A DNA stretch of 64,000 nt, taken from the NCBI RefSeq assembly GCF_000151315.2, contig NW_011887296.1, positions 715,095-779,094 of the forward strand, written 5' to 3'. Shown one piece after another: positions 1-11,599 of the stretch. Within the stretch, counting starts at the first letter, position 1; every line of letters begins with the position of its first letter. This stretch comes from Capsaspora owczarzaki ATCC 30864 (taxonomy: Eukaryota; Opisthokonta; Filasterea). The notes below the pieces were generated by a model. It ran no database searches, was not told where the DNA came from, and worked only from the letters and a program-made list of their open reading frames with translations. The position numbers and the translations under genes are program-made.

Positions 1-320
1 AAGCCTTCTCCGGCAACCCGCCAGTGGAGAAGATCGACCTGAAGCAATCTTCGTGTACGCGAGCTTTTCTTCAACCTTTTGCTCTAAACCGCTTCGGTGT
101 GTCTCACTTCTCTCCCTCGTGTTTCCCCAAAAAACAACACAAACTTAAACAAACAACCACAGCCCTCTTGTTCACAGGAATGGTCTGGGCTTACTATGCA
201 ACCCTGATCACGCCACAAAACGCAGGATCGCGCGCCCTCTGCATCTGCAACATGGCCATGGCGAGTGTGCACGGTTACAATGTCGCGCGTCGTGCCCGGC
301 ATGACCTGAACAAGCAATAG
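1..320 (+). CDS. Mitochondrial pyruvate carrier subunit, MPC2-like (3' part)
   Basis: C-terminal part of a mitochondrial pyruvate carrier subunit, the small inner-membrane protein that imports pyruvate as a heterodimer. The gene begins left of the window. Exons as read: 1..54 and 163..320, with intron 55..162 (GTACGC...CACAG). The join is phase-consistent and gives VEKIDLKQSS followed by SLLFTGMVWAYYATLITPQN, which fits MPC2 (pattern RPVEK..S..QS..L..TG..W.RY..VI.P.N). After that come a hydrophobic helix and a basic C-terminus ending at TAG. MPC2 fits better than MPC1 because of the W-x-x-Y and ITPQN positions. It is convergent with the seryl-tRNA synthetase gene. The N-terminus cannot be judged from this window. 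Confidence 0.8.
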   Translation, partial: AFSGNPPVEKIDLKQSSCTRAFLQPFALNRFGVSHFSPSCFPKKQHKLKQTTTALLFTGMVWAYYATLITPQNAGSRALCICNMAMASVHGYNVARRARHDLNKQ

Positions 321-620
321 ATAGCACTGCGTAGGATGATGAAAAATGAGGGTCCTGGCGAGTTCCGTCCCTTTTGTCATTTGAGCAACAAGAAAGCTCT
401 CTTTGCGCACCATCACTCCATTTCGAAAACTCCAATGCGTATGGTAGACGCTCAGACAAGCAAACAGAGAAAAAAAAAAGGAAAAATTTCATTCGCAACA
501 AACACATCACGCATCGAGGGCTGAATACATTGAAAAATAACCAGAAAACAAAAGAAAAAAAAAACCAACGAACAACAAAAAAACAAAACACTCCTTGATT
601 AGTTTGGGTTGTTTTGTTTT
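321..620. other. Intergenic, convergent 3' ends
   Basis: Gap between two genes that end toward each other. It is A-rich (several A runs near 470-590) and so probably holds both 3' UTRs. I see no gene or RNA in it. Confidence 0.5.
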
Positions 621-2741
621 TTACTTCTTGGCCTTGGTCTTGGCCTCGGCTTCCTTTGCCTTGTCGATGGGCGCAGCCTTGACAAACTTGATCAGCTCGC
701 GGTATTGCGCGGGCATGTACATGCGCAAAACCTCGGGGACAACGATGCCCTCCTCGGTTTGGTATGTCTCGAGGATGATGCAAATGACGCGGGTGAGGGC
801 GCACATGGTCGAGTTGAGCATGTGGACAAAGGTGGCATCCTCGTTGGCCTTCTTGGTGCCGTAGCGGATGCGGAGACGGCGCGACTGGTAGTCGGTGCAG
901 TTCGAGCACGAGACGAGCTCGCGGAAGGCCTTCGAGCCGGGGAACCAGCCCTCGACGTCGTACTTCTTGGAGGCGGCGTTGTTGAGCTCGCCCGAGACAA
1001 TGTTGACGACGCGGTAGCCAATGCCGAGGTTTTGGTAAAAGTCGGTGGCGTTCTTGAGCATCTGCTCCATCATTTGCCACGACTCGGTGTCGTGCGGCGA
1101 GGTGATGCAGAACTGCTCAATCTTCTCAAATTGGTGGACGCGGAAGATGCCGGCAGTGTCGCGGCCGTGCGAGCCGACTTCCTGGCGGAAGCAGCTCGAG
1201 TAGCCCGCATAGCGCTTGGGGAGCTCCTTGGTGTCCATCCACTCGTCGCGGTGGAAGGCAGCGATGGGCTGCTCGGACGTGGCGATGAGGTACTTTTCGT
1301 CCGTGGCGTTGTCGTTGGGGTTTTCCGACGCCTTGGCGTGCACCTTGTACAGCTCCGTGTCAAACTGCGACAGCTGTGCGACCTCCTGCATGATGGACTT
1401 GTTCATGAAGAACGGGGTGGTCAATGGGGTAAAGTCGCGCTGGACAAGCATCGTGAAGGCGTACTGGATGAGGGCAAACTCGAGCATGACGGTTGCGCCC
1501 TTGAGGAAGTAGCCGCGGTTGCCGGCAACGGTGACGCCTCGCTCGAGATCGACACCGTCAATCATGTGAATCAAATCGACGTGCGAGTACTTCTTCTCGC
1601 TGGTCGTGTCGCCGACGGTGTGCTCAATCCTGTTGTTGTCCTCGTTGTTCGAGACCGGGACGCTGTCGTCGACGAGGTTGCCAATGAGGCGCAGGGTCGA
1701 GTCGCGAGCAGCCTCGCTTTCAATGACCTGCTTGTCGACATCCGCCTGGCGGCCCTCGCACAGGAGCTTGGCAGCCTTGAGCTGGCGCATGGTCAGGGGG
1801 GCAAGCGCATCCGTGAGGGGCTGGCCTTTGAGGTCGACCAGCGTGTCCAAGCTGAAGCCAGCGGGCAAGTCGTCCGAGTCGCCCTGGGCCTCCTTTGCCT
1901 GTGCCTTGACACCGTACTGCTTGCTGCATGCCTTGGCGGTGCGGTTCCAGTCGTCGGCGCGGCCGCGGACTGTGTTGAAACGAGCAGCAAGACGCAGTGA
2001 GTTTGAGCGCGACTTTGTGACAGCAAAAAGGTGGCATGCTTGCCAAAAATGCGAGTGAGAACGTCGAGTTGAATGGGTTGAGAGTTGGAAAGTGCACGTT
2101 AAAGGCATCGACAGCGCATTGCATTGCATTGCATTGCATTGCATCAGCGCACATGGAAAATCATCATCATAAAATAAAAATAAAAATAAAAAGAGAGAGA
2201 AGCGAACTCGCTTTCAAGACACGGGACATGGACGACAGTGCCGCTGCGTCTCACAGGCACACTGTGTCGCTGCAACACAGACAGCGACTGGGGAGGCGGA
2301 GTGGTGGGAGAGAAGAGCCGGGGAAGAGCGCAAAAGCGTTGAGCAGGCCGAAAAAAAAAAAAACAAAAAAAAAACGAGCGATCTCAAGGTGCTCGGCTTC
2401 TCCCACTCCTCGTTCGTCGACAGTGCCCTCCGGCTCATGCGCAGTTACGACGTAGCACAAAACCAGGCATTTTCCCATCGTGGAGACGGAGCCGGACTCG
2501 GCATGGGGAGGGCTTTTCAAGGCAAGAATGTGCGCCTTCGTTCCATCACACTCAAACTGTGCTGTGTGCGGTGTGCGTGTCAGTGTCAGGGTGTGTTGAT
2601 GCACGTACGGGCACGCCACTTCTCGTCGAGGGCAATGACCTGGTCGACGAGGGTAATGTCGGCATAGCGGCGTCGCTGCGACTCGCGGACCTTGTCCGGG
2701 TTGCCGCCCTTGTTCACGCGAAAGAGCTCAATGTCCAGCAT
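621..2741 (-). CDS. SARS1: Seryl-tRNA synthetase, cytosolic type
   Basis: Class II aminoacyl-tRNA synthetase that charges tRNA-Ser. Two exons on the minus strand: 2609..2741 (starts MLDIELFR, the typical eukaryotic SerRS N-terminus) and 621..1969 (ends TAA), joined in phase 1, about 493 aa. The N-terminal tRNA-binding coiled-coil arm spans roughly residues 20-130. The class II core shows motif 2 ([20 protein letters not shown]) and motif 3 (residues [14 protein letters not shown]...RRLRIRYG). A lysine-rich tail ends KAKTKAKK, as in the eukaryotic cytosolic enzymes. The 639-bp intron contains a GCATT microsatellite and A-rich tracts. Length and motifs are normal. The start is fixed by family similarity. 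Confidence 0.95.
2116..2142. repeat. Pentanucleotide microsatellite (GCATT)n
   Basis: About five tandem copies of ATTGC/GCATT inside intron 1 of the seryl-tRNA synthetase gene. The array is near-perfect and probably length-variable between strains. Confidence 0.8.
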
Positions 2742-3071
2742 ACTGCAAAGAAGTGTTTGTCACAAAAAGAACAGACTGCGCACGCAAATGAATTAATGAA
2801 TTGGGGGTTAGGTTGGTAAAATGGCGCATGTAGAATTTGGTAGCATTTTTTTGCGCGAGGATGGGTAGGTGGGAAGGGGAAGGACGTGCAGCTCGAATTT
2901 GGGAGCTCCTGCAATGATCCTCGCAGCCTTCATTATCATCATCAGCAGCATCAACCACACCAAGACTCATCCATGAATGCTTGAATGCATGAATTTTGCT
3001 GACATTGATCCAGTCTTTGCGTTTCCATTCATTCGCTCGCTGCCGTTCCATTTCGCTCCTTGTTCCCAACT

Positions 3072-3107
<36 letters not shown>

Positions 3108-3164
3108 TGCCTCGAAACCCCCAACCATCGTGTCGCATTAGTGCTTCAGGAAGGACACGCGCAC
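2742..3164. promoter_or_regulatory. Divergent intergenic region with poly(T) tract
   Basis: Region between the divergent starts of the seryl-tRNA synthetase (-) and SLC25A44-like (+) genes, so it should contain both promoters. A 26-base T run lies at about 3075-3100, some 65 bp upstream of the carrier ATG. No TATA box or other named element could be recognised. Poly(dA:dT) tracts commonly exclude nucleosomes; that role here is inference. Confidence 0.45.
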
Positions 3165-5131
3165 ATGCTGGACGACGACGAGTTGACGTGGAGCAACGTC
3201 GATCACGGCAAGTTTGTGCTCCACGGTAGCATTGTGCTGCTCGGGCTGGACGTGCTCTTCTATCCGCTGGACGTCATCAAGACCCGCCTCCAGATGAACG
3301 AGGTTTGCAACCGTTCCCATGCACCTACAGTTTGAGCCCTGCCTGCTTGGTTGCACGGCGAGCGGAAGGATGAGAAGGCCGACGAGGAGAGAGTTTGACG
3401 TTGAGCAGCGCGGACGTATGGGTTGGTTCCTCGTGGTTCGCGGTTTCCACTACGTCCGACCCATACGAACGCACGCGCAGCTCTGGCGCTGTTCAAATAG
3501 CGTCGTCGCTCAACATGTTCAATCGATGGACTCCCGCTTGGTTGTCACATCACATTGGTGTGTCGCGGGGGAGGGGAGAGGAGGAGTTTCAGCTGGATTT
3601 TGAGGATGTTTCAGTCTTGGCGATTTTGTTCTGTTCACCAAATCCCCGACTTCAAGCTGCGATCGCCCGTGTGGCTCACTTTGACACTCGTGCGCTCATG
3701 GGGGCAGATTATTAATGTGCGAGTCAAGCTGGCAGATATGGTCAAGGGAATAGCGCGGCGAGAGGGCTTCTTCGGTAGGTTGCCGCCATCATGCTGAATG
3801 GCCCTGATTGCTCAGAACTCTCGTCGACCAATGATAGCTCAAAACGCCTTTTCGCAATCTGGTTATCTGCGACAGGATTTTTCAAGGGATTTAACGCCAC
3901 TCGTACGATACTCAAGATGCTCGTGTTGCCAAAAGCTTGATTGGCAATCGTGAATTGAACTGACTTCTTTTGTTTGTGATATTGCTGTTTTGTTTTTTGA
4001 CTTCACCTGGACAGTGGCTTCAGCATACCCTGGTCAGGCACTCTACTTTATCTCGTACGAATTCTACAAGGACCACCTTCTTGGCTTTGCTTCGCGACAC
4101 CAGACCAACAACTCGATGCTGAATGAAGCAATGGGTAGGGCTCGAACTTTTTGTTTTTTTTCTTTTCCGTTGTTTTCATCAGCACCTGTTTTTGCACATC
4201 CTCCCGCTTGCCGCTCACATGGACTCTGTCTTCTATGCCTTGGGGACATCAGAGTTTGGTGCTCATGCAGCGGCAGGCTTTCTAGCAGACGCATCATCAC
4301 TCGTCATTTACGTGCCGTCCGACATTGTTTCGCAGCGGCTCCAAGTTGTGGAAGACCGTGTTCCAGCCAGCAGCGTCGGTATGAATGGCGTTGAATGGCT
4401 AAGGGGAGGTGTGTCCAAGCCTGTGAGAGTGAGTCGACTCATCCCACGCTGTGGTTTCGACTGGGATTTGGACAGACGTGGTGCGACGAATATGGCGCGC
4501 GGAGGGCATCCGCGGGTTTTATCGCGGCGTCGGAGTCACTGTCGCCACGTATTCCGTGGGGTCGGCCATCTGGTGGGCCACATACGAAATGTTCAAGACA
4601 CCCATGGGAAGGCTGTTTGGCGTGAGCCGAAATGGCTTGCCACTGTCCTCGACGGACGCTGCTCCCCCTGCTGCTGCAGCACCAGCAGCGCCCTCTACTT
4701 TAGCAGGCGGATCATCGCCCTCAACACTGGCCGCTGCCTCGACATCGCTTGTACCAGGGCTGTCACACATCCAGCCCTCCGTTTCGGAAGCCACGTCTTC
4801 TTCTTCTGCACCGCCTGTGCACGATTGGCGCTACCACTCGACGCATATGACTGCTGGAGCCCTGGCAGGATTGGTGAGCGGCGTCTTGTCCAATCCCCTG
4901 GATGTGGCCAAAACGCGGATGCAAGTGCCAGAGTACAAGTCGCACAGCGAAGCGTCTGCCCGCGAGCACAAGTTTTTGCCCGTCTTCCGGGGTATTTACA
5001 AAACCGAGGGTATCCGCGGCCTGTACAAGGGCATTGTGCCTCGCATATTAATCTCCATGCCATGTTCTGCGCTAACCTTTTTGGGATATGAATATGTCAA
5101 GCGCATGAGTCGGCTGGAGACTCCTGCCTAG
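3165..5131 (+). CDS. Mitochondrial solute carrier, SLC25A44-like
   Basis: Six-helix inner-membrane carrier. Exons: 3165..3302, 3708..3774, 3876..3902, 4015..4134, 4253..4378, 4476..5131; all junctions phase-consistent, 377 aa. The three SLC25 repeats each show the P-x-[DS]-x-x-[KQ] signature: PLDVIKTRLQ, PSDIVSQRLQ, PLDVAKTRMQ. The N-terminal WSNVDHGKF matches the W-x-x-(L/M)-D-x-x-K-F that opens SLC25A44, as do AEGIRGFYRG and AIWW in repeat 2. In animals SLC25A44 imports branched-chain amino acids into mitochondria; substrate here is inferred from family. An extra Ala/Ser/Pro-rich linker of about 60 residues lies between repeats 2 and 3. One exon is only 27 nt. ATG at 3165 is the first in frame after a T tract. 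Confidence 0.85.
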
Positions 5132-5422
5132 AACGTGGGAGTGTTGTTAGATTCAGAGAGAAAAAAATTTTGGTGTTCGCTTGTAAAATCCATAGCACTG
5201 TATCCAACTTGCCACGCAATTGTTTCGATGCAGTCTCATTGAAAATCGATAACGCTGCACTTTTAGAACAACAAGCCAACAATCACCTGAACACACACAA
5301 GCAAATAAAACGCACTATCGAATAATGGCAAATACAAAAACGAGAAAAAGAAGAGACAAAGAAGCGACCCAAAAGTAGAAATCCAACACTCAATCAAAGC
5401 AGCCTTCACGCAGCAAGACTAT

Positions 5423-6652
5423 CTACGGTACTGCCGATGCTGTAGAATTACCGGAGGCATCATCACCCGCGCTTGTGGGCTGGCTGCTCGAAGTTGATGG
5501 CAGCGTGATTGGCGGCTGGTTGTCGAGAACTGGAAGCTGTGGCAAATTGTGAAGCGGATTTTCGCCCGCCAAGAACGCTGATGGCTCTGGGGCAGGCACA
5601 AGGAACTGGTGCATTGTGGAGGCAAGCGCCTCCTGATTGCCTGAAAAGTACGCCGAGATGGCGTTGTGGAAGAGCAACAGCTGCTTTTGCAGAACCTTGA
5701 CGCGGTTTTCATCCAAGAGGCGCATCTTGATGTTCAGTTGGATGCGCACAGCGTCAAACTTGCCTTTGGCAGCGTCAAACCGCTCGCGCGCGTCCTGGGC
5801 GGACTTTGTGAGGCCCTTGCCAGACGCCTGCATTCGCTCCAGATCGATGCGAAAGGCATCGTAGTTGATACGCGCGTTCTCAAACTCCTTGAGCGTGTCG
5901 AACGTGTCCTCCATGGTCTTGTTGCACAGCGTGTGCAGATTCGAGGCGAAAAACCTCAACGCAGCCAGCAGAACGCGGCCGTTCTTTTGCAGCGCAACCT
6001 GCGTCGCATGATTGAATGAAAACTCTGTCGCGAGCGCGGGTGTCTTGATGGCGGCCTCTGCGAAAAGCGATCCCAGCTGGTGCTGGGTGCCTACCAAGGT
6101 GGTAAAGTTGTTGACGTAGCTCTCAGCCAGCTGGAGGAGTCGCTTGCACTGAGTGTGGTTGTCGCGCATGGTGTCGATCTTGCGCTGCAGCTCAATGTCG
6201 ACCGTGTACGACCCTCCGCCCAGCTTCTCTGTGAGGAACTGGCGAGTGAACGCATACGTCTCGTAGCCCCAGTCCATGAGCGTGCCTCTCGCGGCGGCCG
6301 ACTGATGATGTTGCACAGGCAGGCTCGAGGATGCTGGATCCGCGCCGCCCCGCTGCTGCTGCTGCTGCTGCTGCTGCCCTGTCTGTGTCGTTGCAGCAGC
6401 GCTCGGTTGGTGCTGGGCGTGCTGAGTGTATGGCGGCGGTGGTCGTGCAGGTGCGTGCTGCGACGGTGATGATGATGTCGCGCTGCTACTGCTCGACGAC
6501 CCTGCCAAGTCAGCAGCTTTGGCTTGTGCATTGGCATCGGGAGCAGTGATGCTCGCTGCAGTCACTGGAGCATCCGAAACAGCTGCATCGCTGTCGGCTG
6601 GGATTGCGTTGGCGTTGTCGACTGGCATCTCACTGCTGCTGCTGCTGGACAT
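5423..6652 (-). CDS. Arfaptin-like AH/BAR-domain protein
   Basis: Intronless, 409 aa. Residues ~130-370 form an arfaptin homology domain, a crescent-shaped dimeric BAR relative that binds Arl1/Arf/Rac GTPases and curved trans-Golgi membrane. Recognisable blocks are KTMEDTFDTLKEFENARINY, LDENRVKVLQKQLLLFHNAI and SAYFSGNQEAL, nearly identical to animal arfaptins. The first ~125 residues are Ser/Ala/Gln/Pro-rich and disordered, with a poly-Gln run encoded by CAG/CTG repeats near 6353-6375. The C-terminus is Ser/Pro-rich. The gene is divergent from the exonuclease gene across ~230 bp. The ATG follows a plausible promoter gap. Confidence 0.92.
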   Translation of the reverse strand: MSSSSSSEMPVDNANAIPADSDAAVSDAPVTAASITAPDANAQAKAADLAGSSSSSSATSSSPSQHAPARPPPPYTQHAQHQPSAAATTQTGQQQQQQQQRGGADPASSSLPVQHHQSAAARGTLMDWGYETYAFTRQFLTEKLGGGSYTVDIELQRKIDTMRDNHTQCKRLLQLAESYVNNFTTLVGTQHQLGSLFAEAAIKTPALATEFSFNHATQVALQKNGRVLLAALRFFASNLHTLCNKTMEDTFDTLKEFENARINYDAFRIDLERMQASGKGLTKSAQDARERFDAAKGKFDAVRIQLNIKMRLLDENRVKVLQKQLLLFHNAISAYFSGNQEALASTMHQFLVPAPEPSAFLAGENPLHNLPQLPVLDNQPPITLPSTSSSQPTSAGDDASGNSTASAVP

Positions 6653-6879
6653 TTTTGGTTTACAAGTAGATGGACTGCCGCCGAGAGCAGAAGAAGGTCA
6701 AGCTCAGCCGTTCTAATAACCTGATAATCCAGGCATTGATGATTTTGAAGTTGATTCATTCAAACACCTCAGCATCAGTCGTTTGTCATTGTCTGAAACA
6801 CCAATATTTTGCTTTCAGCTCAGTCCAAACAAAATTTCATGTCGCGATTGCCGACCATTCGACGACCAGCCAGGCGTAA
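6653..6879. promoter_or_regulatory. Divergent promoter gap, arfaptin / ERI1-like
   Basis: Region of ~227 bp separating two genes transcribed away from each other. No specific element recognised; assigned as promoter from position only. Confidence 0.4.
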
Positions 6880-8042
6880 GTGCGCGCGCACGGTTCCGCT
6901 CAGTTGACACGGCATCAAATCAAACGCACGATGGTTGATTGTCACTGTGCAAGGGTCGTGTTCACAGCATTTGAGCGAGCGAGCCAATCCACCCAATGCA
7001 CTCACTTTCACAACGGGACGGATGCGACAATTTTGACAAGCACAGCCGAGCTGGAGCCACAGAGCTTCAGATACCTGCTCGTGCTCGACTTTGAAGCTGT
7101 CTGCGACGAGGTCACTCGTCCCAAGCCTCAGGTAACGGAGAACACCGGGGGCGCATGGTTGAGCTGATGCTGAAAGCGTTGCGTAATCTCAGACCCTTTG
7201 TCGGACGTGTCGGACGATCATCCCCCACGTCGTTGATGTTGGTTGGTGATGTGAATTGACGTGTTTTTTTTCACTTGCTATGGTTGCAGGAGATTATCGA
7301 ATTTCCAACAGTCGTGCTGGACACGACCACGCTCGAGATTGTTGGCAGCTTCCACAAGTACGTGCGACCAGTCTCGCATCCCATCCTCACGCCGTTCTGC
7401 ACAACGCTCACTGGCATCACGCAAGACATGGTATCAGGTCAAGCGACATTTCAGGAGGTGGGTCGGATGCCCTGTTTCGTTTTTTTTTTGCAACTTAGAT
7501 CTGGTTTTGTTGCGCAGTCGGAATTACTCACACCCGCTGGGAACGTGCTCTCGTTGCGTGTCTTGAAATCTTTCATGTTGCATCTTTCGCCCCGCCTTCA
7601 GGTGTTTGACGAGCATTTGGCCTGGATTCAATCATTCTGGAAGAGTTTGCCTCCCGCAGCGAACGCCGACGCGGATGCCGCAAGCACCGCTTCCTCGTCA
7701 ATCCCAAGCGAAGCCCCGACGTGGGCCTTTGTGACATGCGGCGACTGGGACTTGAATCGCGCCCTTCCCGACCAACTCGCGGCTCTCGGCAAAAAGTCAC
7801 CTGCGCCCTACCGCCAGTGGATTAACATTAAGAAAGAGTTTGCCGTCAAGTACGGAGTCAGCCCTCCCGGCATGACGGCAATGCTTGACATGCTGCGCCT
7901 CGACCTGGTCGGACGTCACCATAGCGGCATTGACGACTGTCGCAACATTGCCGCCGTCGCCAAGGAAATGCTTCGCGATGGGCATGTTTTCGAGATTACC
8001 GGCACGCGCGGCGAATCCAAGGGCAGCAAGGCATCGTGCTGA
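6880..8042 (+). CDS. ERI1-type 3'-5' exoribonuclease (DEDDh)
   Basis: Exons 6880..7131, 7290..7457 and 7602..8042, all phase 0, 286 aa. DEDDh exonuclease: Exo I LVLDFEAVCDE carries the catalytic D and E, Exo II is GDWDLNRALPDQL, and Exo III HHSGIDDCRNIA carries the general-base His and the last Asp. Spacer features (FHKYVRP, LTGITQDMV, INIKKEF) match the ERI1/ERI2 family, which trims histone mRNA, 5.8S rRNA or small RNAs. There is no SAP domain, so it resembles the short ERI2/ERI3-type proteins more than animal ERI1. A Ser/Ala insertion sits near the middle. The start is uncertain: ATG at 6880 or in-frame ATG at 6931. Confidence 0.85.
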
Positions 8043-8239
8043 TTGCTTCACCCCGCCTCCTCCCCCATCATGACCATCAGTGTGTTGATGTTGCCATCCC
8101 CCTTTCTGCGCATCTGCATTGTACTTGGCTCTCACTACGAGTCACTTTGAGTGTTTTTGGTCGTTTCTTTGTTTTGTTTTTGTTTGTTTTCGCTTGTCGC
8201 TGGTTTCTTGTCTTTTTTGGATTGATGGATGTGTAATTC

Positions 8240-8285
<46 letters not shown>

Positions 8286-8431
8286 TTCTTCTTCTTCTTC
8301 TTCTTCTTCTTCTTCTTCTTCTTCTTCTTCTTCTGCAATTCGTTCTGCTTCAGTGATTTTGTATTTTGTATTTTGTACTTTGTATTTTGTATTTTTGTAT
8401 TTTCATTCCAACTTCTTGTTTTAGAAGGAGT

Positions 8432-8476
<45 letters not shown>

Positions 8477-8575
8477 GCTTCTTTGCAGCCTTTTTGATTC
8501 GCAAACAATCGTAACATAAAAAAACGCGTCCTTTGAATTTTAAGTTGTAGCAGCGAACGACCGAAGAGCGAAACG
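8043..8575. repeat. Microsatellite-rich intergenic: (ATC)n-(TTC)n and a 42-base T run
   Basis: Between the exonuclease stop and the twinfilin start. It holds (TCA/ATC)n at ~8242-8283, directly followed by (TTC)n at ~8284-8333, then a TTTTGTA-type degenerate repeat to ~8400 and an uninterrupted T run at 8434-8475. The twinfilin ATG lies ~100 bp further on, so this is also its promoter region. Confidence 0.85.
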
Positions 8576-11287
8576 ATGAGCTTTGTGAAGCAGGGCGCAC
8601 TAACGCCGCGCAAGTCGACGGAAGGTCCGACGACGAGTTCTCCTACCGCTGCTGCTGCTGCTGCTGCTGCTGCGACTTCGACTCCGACGACTACTCCTGC
8701 TCCGAGTACTGCTACTACTAGTACTACGAATGCTGCTGCTGCTGCTGGTGGTGCAGGTGCTGCTGCGCCGGCCGCTGCAACGCAATCCCCGCGTCCAGCT
8801 GTGACCAAGATTGGCTCGTTCTCAACCATCAACTCTGGAGCGACGACCACCGCTGCCACTGCCACAGCCACCGCCACTGCCACCACTCCAAAGCAAGCTC
8901 CGAATGCGACTGCTGCGACTGCTGCGAGTACACCCACGGCAGCCGCGGCCGACGCAGCCAAGTCGAGCGATCCTCCATCGAATGCAGCCACAGTGTCATT
9001 GGATGCCGCTGCTGCTCCAACCACCCCAGGCAAAGCCAAGTGGCAACCCAAGCCGGTCGCTGCCGCATCATCGCCTGCAACTGCTACTGCTGCTACTACA
9101 ACGACGACTGCGACGACTTCTGGGTCTACTGCTGCCGGTGCTGGTGCAGCAAAGCCGACAACGGACGCCAAGCAAGACGTCAAACCCGTCGCTGCGTCGG
9201 ATGCAAAGCCTGCCGACGCTGCACCGAGCGCCGTCAAGTCCGACGTCAAGGCACAGTGGCAAAACCGCTCTGCGTCTCCCGCCGCGACCGCCAAACCGCC
9301 GTCGCCTGCAGCAGCGACTCCCAAAACGGAATCTGCTGGAGCCGATGCGACCCCAGCTGCTGATTCCGCAGCTGCAGCTCAACAGACTGCTGATGCTGCT
9401 CCGAAGAGCAATGTCAAGGCTCAGTGGCAAGCAAAGTCGTCCACCCCAGCGTCGCCAGCACCTGCTGCTGCGCCAACGCCCGATGCCACCTCCGGCAAAG
9501 CTGCTGCTGCTGCTGCTGCCACCGACAGCTCGGCAACGGCTGCTCCAAAAGCCGGCGTAAAGGGTCGATGGCAACCAGCCGGAGCGCCTGCTGCTGCTGC
9601 TACGACGGCTGCGGCCGCTGCCAGTGCTGCAACCGCCGCGCCGACACCCTCATCCCCTTCTCCGCCGCCAACAACAACCGCTGCCTCGGCCTCGCCAGCC
9701 GCAGCCATTGCATCGACAATGAATGCTGCCGCACGAGGCTCTTCCGGTCTTGCCAGCGGCGTGGCCGGCTCGTCGAGCTTTGAAAGCAACATTGCCAAGC
9801 TGAAGGGCGCCAAGCGCATCATCAAGGTTCAAATTGTCAACGATGCCTTCTCAGACACTGCCTCTGTTGCACCCACTGCCGGCAAGGACTGGCGCGAGGA
9901 CCTTGGCAAGCTCCCAGCGCTGGCTGACGAAGAACAAGCCTGTTACTTTTTCGTCAAGGAGGAGGTTGGCAAATGGTTGCTTGTTACCTGGATTCCCGAG
10001 GCCAAAGTCAAAGTCAAGGAGCGCATGCTGTACGCTTCGTCTGCAGATGGCGTCAAGAAGGCGTTTGGTTTTGATTCCGTCTTTGAAGAGATGCATGCTA
10101 CCTCGAAAGTAAGGCTTCTGGCCCACGACGCAGTAATTTGTCAGTCATTGTTTCTCACCTTGACGATCGTTTTGGGGGGGGGGGGTTGCATCCATTAGGA
10201 GGACCTTTCGTTGAAGCACTACCAGGATATGCGCAAGGCCGAACGCGACGACCTGCTCAGTCCTGCAGAGAAGGCTCAGAAGGAAGCGGTAGGTTGAAAA
10301 GCTCGTGTTGCATGTTGCGGCATGGAGCGGACGTTGAGCTGATTCTATATTTGGAATGCATTCGGTTGCCCGGGCGACATTGTATCGCGTGCAGCACGCG
10401 ATGGAAGAAGTTGCGAGAAAGGAAATGGCTGCAAGCCAGGGCGCCGGCAGCCGACAGCTGTCACTCGCGGATCTGATGAAATCAAGCGACACTCGCATCG
10501 AAACGCCATCGAATGCCAAGGGCATCGGTGGTTACCATGCTGTTCAAGTGCCATTCAGTGATCCCGCCCGCGAAAGGCTGGAATTGCTCGTGGCTGGCGA
10601 TGAAAACGTCAACTGGCTTGTTTTGGCTTTGTCGAGCGACCAAAAATCCATCGTGCTTGAAAGCTTTGCCGGCGTTCCAGCCAGCGGCTTGTCGGCGCTT
10701 GTAGTCAAGGACGAGCCTCGCTTTTACATTTACCGCCTGAAATCAGGCGGCGATATTGGTAAGTGCTGCTGCTGTTGCTGCTCCCGAGTAAAGGTGTACT
10801 TGTCTCGCTGACTCGGCGGATTTGCTTTGCTCGCACAAGCATTCCTGTACGTCTGCCCTTCGTCTTCTCAACCACGCCAACGCATGGTCTATTCCACAAG
10901 CAAAGCTTCCGTCACCCAGACGCTCAATCAAGTCGGCATCGAGCCTAAGAAGGTGGGATTTTTGCTTGAACGGGGGGTTTTTTTTTTCTCTTCGCTGGCT
11001 CGACAAGTTTTGGGTCACTAACTCGGCTTCCCTTTGCTCCTCCCAATGTGATTCACCTCGCTCAGATCGAATCCTCGGATCCGAGCGAAATTTCAGACCA
11101 GTTTATCCGTGATGAAATTGAATTGGCTGCTCGCGCTGTTTCGACAAGCCACGCCCGCACCAGCTCTCCCGCCGCCCCGGATACCATCAAAGCGCAGCAC
11201 CCCGTTTATGGCCTAATGGGCGCGTCTGCTGGAGGAACGACAACTAAAAAGAAAATCGTGATGCCCCCAGCACATGCATATGGCTAA
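8576..11287 (+). CDS. twf: Twinfilin with long N-terminal Ala/Thr/Pro extension
   Basis: Actin monomer-binding and filament-end-capping protein. Exons 8576..10108, 10199..10288, 10395..10758, 10840..10952, 11066..11287; phases agree, 773 aa. Two ADF-H domains: first ~aa 405-545 (IIKVQIVNDAF, WLLVTWIPEAKVKVKERMLY, then DLSLKHY), second ~aa 570-700 (LELLVAGDENVNWLVLALS, FLYVCPSSSQPRQRMVY, and a DQFIRDEIE tail helix like the twinfilin LYEEVHP region). The C-terminus is basic and ends near KKKIVMPPAHAYG. Unusual: ~400 residues of Ala/Thr/Pro/Ser low complexity precede the first ADF-H domain and contain four spaced K-x-x-W-Q motifs (W156, W228, W284, W332). Animal twinfilins (~350 aa) lack this extension. 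Confidence 0.9.
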
Positions 11288-11599
11288 GGGCTCGCTGTGT
11301 TTGTGTGTGTGTGTGTGCATATGTCACTGATTCTCTGAAATTGTGTCGATATCCTCGCATTTGTTCGTTTGTGTTTGTGTTGATCGCTGTTGAGCTATTC
11401 AGTGGTTTTTTCTTTTTTTGTTTTGTTTTGTTGGTTTTTTGCAAAGGTTGCCTGGTGGCTTCAGCGTGCAGTCAATCGAAAATGGTACTGTTGAATGTGA
11501 TGCAAAAGCACCTTATGTCGATACTATGCAATTCTCGACAGTGCTGATGGAACAAGCTACACTTCATTGCGCGATCTGCAGACTCGACTCGCCATGCAT
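11288..11599. other. Intergenic, convergent, T/G-rich
   Basis: About 310 bp between two converging genes: GT-repeat tract near 11300-11320 and T-rich runs near 11405-11440. No gene seen; presumably 3' UTRs. Confidence 0.45.

Noticed and set aside
609-2000. 463-codon plus-strand frame opposite seryl-tRNA synthetase
   Set aside because: Shadow of a highly conserved synthetase on the other strand; Val/Leu/Gly-rich without domain resemblance.
8350-9324. Minus-strand Ala/Val-rich open frame over twinfilin
   Set aside because: Antisense of the Ala/Thr-rich extension; runs into a poly(T)-derived lysine stretch. Not protein-like.
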